A stretch of 64,000 nt of DNA from Planctomycetota bacterium (GTDB taxonomy: Bacteria; Planctomycetota; UBA1135; GCA-002686595). The notes beneath the pieces are model-generated. The model was not told the origin of the DNA and ran no database searches. It was given only the letters and a program-made list of their open reading frames with translations. The translations under genes were made by a program, and so were the position numbers. The stretch is taken from the NCBI GenBank assembly GCA_002683825.1, contig NYUD01000086.1, forward strand, positions 1-64,000, read 5' to 3'. Position 1 is the first letter of the stretch; the number at the start of each line of letters is the position of its first letter. Below, piece after piece: positions 60,107-64,000 of the stretch.

Positions 60107-61246
60107 TCAGTTGAAGTAGTCGACGATCTTCTCGAAGAAGGTCTTCGAACCGCTCTTTTCCGATTCGATGTCTTCGAACTCACGAAGAAGATCCTCTTGA
60201 CGTTCGGTCAATGTGACGGGCGTTTCGATGAAGACTCGTACCAGCTGATCGCCGCGTCTGCGCCCCTCCAGGCCGGCCATCCCTTGGCCACGCAGTCGGA
60301 ACACCTTCCCGCTCTGCGTGCCGGCGGGAATGCTCATCTCGACCTTGCCGCGCAGGGTGGGAATCTCGAGCCGGTCACCGAGCGTGAGTTGCCCGAATGA
60401 GAAAGGCACCTCGGTGATCAAGTCCGGTCCCGAGCGCTGGAAGATCTTGTGTTCCTTCTCACGGATGATGACGTAGAGATGGCCGCGTGAGCCGCCCGGT
60501 TCGCCGACGTCTCCCTCCGCACCGACCCGGAGACTCATGCCGTCCTCCACGCCGGGCGGGACGGCGAGCTGGATGTCCGACTTGCGCGACACGCGTCCCT
60601 GACCGCGGCAATCGGAGCAGGGCGACTCGATGGTTTTGCCGGCGCCCTGGCATTGCGGGCAGGCCGTTCGCATGGCGAAGAACCCCTGGGAAGTCGTGAC
60701 CTGTCCGGCGCCGCCGCAGGTCCCGCAGGCGATGGGGGAGGTTCCGGGTTTGGCTCCGTTGCCACCGCAGGACGCGCAGTGCTCGGCGCGTTTGATCGAC
60801 ACTTCCTTCGATACACCCTGGTCGATTTCTTCAAGGGTCAGGGGCAGGACGATCCGAAGGTCGCGTCCTGCGCGCGGTCCGCCGCGCGAAGAACGCCGTC
60901 CACCGCGAAAGAGTTCGCCGAAGAGGCCGCCGCCCCCGCCCCCGAAGACATCACCGAAGGCCTCGAAGATATCTTCGATGTTGGTGAAGCGTCCGCCGTC
61001 GGAGAAGCCGCCGCTCTGTGAGAAGGCCGCGTGGCCGAACTGGTCGTAGCGTGCGCGCTTCTGTTCGTCGGAGAGGGCGTCGTAGGCTTCGGCCGCCTCC
61101 TTGAATTTCTCTTCCGCGGACGAATCCCCTGCGTTGCGATCAGGGTGGAACTCCAGGGCCTTCTTGCGGTAGGCGCGCTTGATGTCATCCTGTGAGGCCG
61201 CCTTGGCGACGCCCAGGACCGTGTAATAGTCGCGCTTTTCGCTCAT
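60107..61246 (-). CDS. dnaJ: Chaperone DnaJ
   Basis: The 379-aa protein is a full-length class I DnaJ. It has a J domain with the HPD motif at 34-36, a Gly/Phe-rich region (GGGGGGLFGELFRGG), the zinc-finger domain with four CxxCxGxG-type repeats (CASCGGNG, CGTCGGAG, CPQCQGAG, CSDCRGQG) and the two C-terminal peptide-binding domains. It delivers unfolded proteins to DnaK and stimulates its ATPase. It follows groEL1 after 113 bp that contain a hairpin, so expression may be partly uncoupled from groEL. Confidence 0.96.
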   Translation of the reverse strand: MSEKRDYYTVLGVAKAASQDDIKRAYRKKALEFHPDRNAGDSSAEEKFKEAAEAYDALSDEQKRARYDQFGHAAFSQSGGFSDGGRFTNIEDIFEAFGDVFGGGGGGLFGELFRGGRRSSRGGPRAGRDLRIVLPLTLEEIDQGVSKEVSIKRAEHCASCGGNGAKPGTSPIACGTCGGAGQVTTSQGFFAMRTACPQCQGAGKTIESPCSDCRGQGRVSRKSDIQLAVPPGVEDGMSLRVGAEGDVGEPGGSRGHLYVIIREKEHKIFQRSGPDLITEVPFSFGQLTLGDRLEIPTLRGKVEMSIPAGTQSGKVFRLRGQGMAGLEGRRRGDQLVRVFIETPVTLTERQEDLLREFEDIESEKSGSKTFFEKIVDYFN

Positions 61247-61284
61247 GACGTTCTCTTCGTCGGAAGGTCTCGTCGGTTAGTGAA

Positions 61285-61310
61285 GCGGCGGGACACCAGG
61301 GCCCCGCCGC
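61285..61310 (-). terminator. Hairpin between groEL1 and dnaJ
   Basis: An 8-bp perfect stem, GCGGCGGG (61285-61292) with CCCGCCGC (61303-61310), and a 10-nt loop lies between the two genes. There is no T-tract, so it could be a leaky terminator, an mRNA processing site or a stability element. No CIRCE operator was found in this gap. Confidence 0.4.
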
Positions 61311-61359
61311 AATTCGACAAAGGGGCCTCCAGCACGCGCTGCGGGATGCCCTGACACTT

Positions 61360-63009
<1,650 letters not shown>

Positions 63010-64000
63010 TCAGAAGTCCATGCCGCCCATGCCGCCCATGCCGGGCATGCCGCCGCCCATTCCACCCATGCCGCCGCCCATGCCGGGCATGCCGCCGCCC
63101 ATTCCACCCATGCCGCCCATTTCATCCATACCTTCCATGCCCGCGGGACCGCCCTTTTCGGGCTCGGGCTTGTTGACGATGAGGGTGTCGGTGGTCAGGA
63201 GGAGTTGCGCGACACTGATGGCATTCTGGAGGGCCGCCTTGGTCACCTTGGCTGGATCGACAATGCCCGTCTCGAGCATGTCGACATAGGCACCCTTGAG
63301 ACTGTCGTAGCCGTAGGTCTTGCTTTTTTCGCGCAGGACGCGGTGGGCTACGACGTCCCCGTCGAAGCCCGCGTTGTTTGCGATGGCGCGGATCGGGCGG
63401 GAGAGCGCCTCGTAGAGGATATCGAGGCCGGCGTTGAAATCTTCGTCGTCACCGCGGAGACCCTTGACCAGCTCACGGGCCCGCAGAAGTGCGACGCCGC
63501 CGCCGGGTAGAATGCCCTCTTCCACCGCAGCGCGGGTGGCGTGGAGGGCGTCTTCGATGAGGGCTTTGCGCTCTTTGACCTCGGTGTCCGTTGCGCCGCC
63601 GACGTTGATCTGGGCGATACCGCCGGTCAACTTGGCCAGACGCTCTTGAAGCTTCTCGCGATCGTAGTCGCTCGTGGTCTTCTCGATCTCGGCTCGGATC
63701 TGTGCGACGCGGGCTTCGATGTCGGAGCGTCCGCCGGCGCCGCCGATGACTGTGGTCGTATCGTTGTTGATGACGATGCGCCGGGCCGTACCCAACTCGG
63801 AGAGCTGCAGCTGATCTATTTCCTTGCCGAGATCGCTCATGACGGCCGTGCCGCCGGTCAGGGTCGCGATGTCCTGGAGCATGGCTTTTCGGCGTTCACC
63901 GTAGCCCGGCGCCTTGACCGCGCAGGTCTGCACGATGCCGCGGATGCGGTTGACGACCAATGTAGCGAGGGCTTCCGACTCGACGTCTTCGGCGATGATC
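63010..64000 (-). CDS. groEL2: Chaperonin GroEL, copy 2, with long GGM tail (5' partial)
   Basis: The gene runs off the right edge, so only about the last 329 residues are seen. The equatorial and apical parts are normal ([54 protein letters not shown]). The C-terminus is an unusually long Gly/Met tail of about 45 residues ([17 protein letters not shown] and onward to MGGMDF). Such tails line the chaperonin cavity. The gene precedes groEL1 on the same strand. A groES gene may lie just beyond the window. Confidence 0.94.
   Translation of the reverse strand, partial: IIAEDVESEALATLVVNRIRGIVQTCAVKAPGYGERRKAMLQDIATLTGGTAVMSDLGKEIDQLQLSELGTARRIVINNDTTTVIGGAGGRSDIEARVAQIRAEIEKTTSDYDREKLQERLAKLTGGIAQINVGGATDTEVKERKALIEDALHATRAAVEEGILPGGGVALLRARELVKGLRGDDEDFNAGLDILYEALSRPIRAIANNAGFDGDVVAHRVLREKSKTYGYDSLKGAYVDMLETGIVDPAKVTKAALQNAISVAQLLLTTDTLIVNKPEPEKGGPAGMEGMDEMGGMGGMGGGMPGMGGGMGGMGGGMPGMGGMGGMDF
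63013..63125 (-). repeat. In-frame Gly-Gly-Met repeat array in groEL2
   Basis: The 3' end of groEL2 is a repetitive stretch of GGM and GGGMPGM units. A 42-bp-scale block is nearly duplicated (GGGMPGMGG occurs twice), so the array probably expanded by slippage or unequal recombination. Confidence 0.85.

Noticed and set aside
61247-61359. CIRCE operator (HrcA binding site) before dnaJ
   Set aside because: No TTAGCACTC-N9-GAGTGCTAA-like inverted repeat is present; only a GC hairpin is found.
63013-63125. Possible CRISPR or satellite repeat
   Set aside because: The repeats encode the Gly/Met tail of GroEL and have no spacer structure.

Overview
This is a gene-dense, high-GC chromosomal window from a diderm bacterium. 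The gene set is most reminiscent of Planctomycetota or a neighbouring PVC-type lineage. Supporting features are an Hc1-type histone-like protein and a Lys/Arg-repeat histone-tail protein, an ECF sigma factor translationally coupled to a VWA protein, a DUF4953-type metalloprotease, a large carboxypeptidase-regulatory-repeat protein, several sulfatase/HEAT/VWA-type exported proteins and two tandem groEL genes. The phylum is an inference from gene content. KdsB (Kdo activation) points to an LPS outer membrane, AnmK and a LysM protein to peptidoglycan, and MqnB/MqnD to menaquinone made by the futalosine route.

Layout. 1-1.8 kb: end of a Pro/Ala-repeat membrane protein, a Roadblock/LC7 protein, a 50-aa KRKAT-repeat histone-like gene and HU. 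1.8-10.2 kb: metG with an EI24-type membrane protein, glutaryl-CoA dehydrogenase, a sulfatase-fold lipoprotein and a large zinc metalloprotease. 10.2-13.5 kb: a tightly coupled operon, lipoprotein-kdsB-pyrG-DUF1844, joined by three 4-nt stop/start overlaps; PyrG makes the CTP that KdsB consumes. 13.8-22.1 kb: LysM protein, orphan NtrC-type regulator, anmK, an exported HEAT protein with an embedded receiver-like domain, tRNA-Thr(CGU), a BtpA-family protein and a class V aminotransferase. 22.1-30.4 kb: VWA/anti-sigma-like protein and ECF sigma factor, a GT-C glycosyltransferase, a degenerate M28 peptidase homologue and an SSS symporter.

30.5-35.4 kb: a selenium locus. selD contains an in-frame TGA at the catalytic position, so SelD is itself a selenoprotein. 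It is followed by a glycerophosphodiesterase, tRNA-Sec (UCA anticodon) and two paralogous GNAT proteins. 35.4-41.2 kb: an alpha/beta hydrolase that has lost its nucleophile, then a membrane-microdomain operon (two NfeD proteins, FloA, a small membrane protein), an EVE-domain protein and an Hc1-like histone. 41.3-45.3 kb: mqnB-mqnD, a YwaF-type membrane protein and RecQ. 45.3-49.3 kb: a molybdo-flavoprotein hydroxylase operon in small-large-FAD order; the FAD subunit carries the four-cysteine insert typical of 4-hydroxybenzoyl-CoA reductase. Together with glutaryl-CoA dehydrogenase this hints at benzoyl-CoA-type aromatic catabolism. 49.4-54.2 kb: PLD-family synthase, an orphan TrpG/PabA amidotransferase and the TrkA-TrkH potassium system. 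55-64 kb: a 1005-aa repeat protein and a chaperone cluster groEL2-groEL1-dnaJ-grpE-fmdB-HAD phosphatase without dnaK.

The genome is compact: many 4-nt overlaps, two convergent gene pairs whose stop codons share one CTAG, and only one gene-free stretch over 300 bp (13498-13848). No rRNA, CRISPR array, insertion sequence or prophage was seen.
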